Assembly (NCBI GenBank): GCA_015662615.1
Contig: DQTU01000123.1
Coordinates: 1-6,451, forward strand
Length of the DNA: 6,451 nt
Direction: 5' to 3'
Source: Campylobacterales bacterium
GTDB lineage: Bacteria > Campylobacterota > Campylobacteria > Campylobacterales > QNZT01
This document shows, piece by piece, positions 5,540-6,451 of the stretch; position 1 is the stretch's first letter; the number at the start of each line of letters is the position of its first letter. The notes beneath the pieces are model-generated. The model ran no database searches, was not told the DNA's origin, and worked only from the letters and a program-made list of their open reading frames with translations. Position numbers and translations under genes: made by a program.

Positions 5540-6375
5540 ACGAAGAACTAAAAATCGGAACTATAAATCGTCTGAGAATTGACCGAGACAGCGACCATGG
5601 ACTCTACCTTGTAACAAGCGATGACTTAGAAGATGTTTTGTTACCAAAAGCTTATGTAACAGATGAGATGCAGCTTGATGATGAGATAGATGTTTTTATC
5701 TATACTGATTCTGAAGATAGGATAATTGCAACTACTAAAAAACCATACGCCATGCTTGGAGAGTTTGGACTTTTTGAAGTTGTAGACTCTGCACAATTCG
5801 GAGTTTTTGTGGATTGGGGATTGCCAAAAGATCTGTTTGTTCCAAAATCGGTTCAGAAAAATCCATTTGAAGTGGGGAAAAAATATATCCTCATGGTGGC
5901 TTATGACGAACAGACCGATAGACTTTTTGGCGATAGTCGAATAGGAAGATACTTAAGCCATGACACTAAAGAGATGCAAGATATCAAAACTGCTGATTTG
6001 CTTGTGGTGGCACGAACACCTCTTGGGTGGAAAGTAATTGTAGATTCAAGATTTGAGGGTATGCTTTACCATGATGAGATTTTTGAAGATATTCATGTAG
6101 GTGATCGCAAATATGGGTATATCAAAAATTTGAGAGATGATGGAAAGTTTGATATCTCACTTCAACCTATCGGAAAAGATAAAGAGCTTGTTGCAACTGA
6201 AAAAATCATTACACTTTTAAACGATAAAAAGCAGATGCCGTATAACTATAAAAGTGATGCCCAAGATATAAAAAAGATATTTGGTTTGAGTAAAAAGAAC
6301 TTTAAAAAAGCATTAACAAAACTCAAAGATGACGGCGTTATTGATATTGATGAAACTGGTATAAGGCTCGTATGA
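5536..6375 (+). CDS. S1 RNA-binding domain protein, CvfB/YitL family
   Basis: The 279-residue cytoplasmic protein has the CvfB layout: three S1-like barrels and a winged helix. Domain 1 (about 5-66) has GLYLVTSDDLEDVLLP and ends VFIYTDSEDRIIAT. Domain 2 (about 70-135) carries the family signature GEFGLFEVV, FGVFVDWGLPKDLFVP. Domain 3 (about 150-210) has GWKVIVDSRFEGMLYHDEIF and ends DISLQPIG. The winged helix (about 225-279) includes FGLSKKNFKKALTKLKDDGVI. In Gram-positive bacteria CvfB binds RNA and affects virulence gene expression; the exact role in Campylobacterota is unknown to me. It begins with TTG behind a good Shine-Dalgarno, and its TGA overlaps the ATG of the next gene, so all three genes of this operon are linked by 4-base overlaps. 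Confidence 0.9.
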   Translation: MNEELKIGTINRLRIDRDSDHGLYLVTSDDLEDVLLPKAYVTDEMQLDDEIDVFIYTDSEDRIIATTKKPYAMLGEFGLFEVVDSAQFGVFVDWGLPKDLFVPKSVQKNPFEVGKKYILMVAYDEQTDRLFGDSRIGRYLSHDTKEMQDIKTADLLVVARTPLGWKVIVDSRFEGMLYHDEIFEDIHVGDRKYGYIKNLRDDGKFDISLQPIGKDKELVATEKIITLLNDKKQMPYNYKSDAQDIKKIFGLSKKNFKKALTKLKDDGVIDIDETGIRLV

Positions 6376-6451
6376 ATACCATAATCATGATATTTGCCTT
6401 ACCATTAGGCATATTTATACTTTTAGGCGAAAACAGAGCAAGAGCCAAATA
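6372..6451 (+). CDS. Start of an unidentified gene with hydrophobic N-terminus (cut by window edge)
   Basis: Twenty-six codons are visible from the ATG at 6372, which overlaps the preceding TGA (ATGA) and has AAGG (6363-6366) 5 bases upstream. The peptide starts MNTIIMIFALPLGIFILLG and then turns charged (ENRARAK), which fits a membrane anchor or the first transmembrane helix; no signal-peptidase site is obvious. Too little is present to name a family. The overlap and ribosome binding site make it a real gene rather than a chance frame. Confidence 0.6.
   Translation, partial: MNTIIMIFALPLGIFILLGENRARAK

Overview
The window looks like a chromosomal segment of a Campylobacterota (Epsilonproteobacteria) bacterium, probably close to Sulfurimonas or its relatives. 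The reasons are the low G+C content, the tightly overlapping genes, promoters built from an extended -10 box without a clear -35, the thiL-truD pair, and a DUF5644-type protein, a family I associate with this phylum. The genus is an inference. No rRNA, tRNA, insertion sequence or CRISPR array was seen. Nearly all the sequence is coding, and the only real intergenic gaps are two divergent promoter regions of 60-70 bases.

Left part (1-2412, minus strand). Four genes run leftward as one overlapping operon: a ribbon-helix-helix (RHH) antitoxin, a PIN-domain toxin, a 508-residue fusion protein, and an antibiotic-biosynthesis-monooxygenase (ABM) domain protein cut by the window edge. Overlaps are 8, 4 and 4 bases. 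The fusion joins a DUF309 domain to a protein whose layout matches a succinate/fumarate reductase iron-sulfur subunit followed by an HdrB-type CCG domain, with almost all iron-sulfur ligand cysteines missing. The second half keeps its own strong ribosome binding site and ATG inside the fused frame.

Middle (2413-4397, plus strand). A compact divergent region carries back-to-back promoters and a near-palindrome that is a good candidate antitoxin operator. It drives thiL (thiamine-monophosphate kinase), apparently leaderless, followed by truD (tRNA pseudouridine-13 synthase, GTG start). truD meets a secreted RNase T2 gene tail to tail, with a 4-base overlap and no room for a terminator.

Right part (4394-6451). 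The RNase T2 gene (minus) diverges from a second plus-strand operon. That operon holds a charged helical protein of unknown function, a CvfB/YitL-type S1 RNA-binding protein with a TTG start, and the beginning of a gene with a hydrophobic N-terminus, joined by 4-base overlaps. Its promoter shares an identical 12-base core with the thiL promoter and also places the start codon at the expected transcription start.

The items most worth a second look are the fusion protein with lost iron-sulfur ligands, its retained internal start, its position inside a toxin-antitoxin operon, and the paired leaderless divergent promoters.
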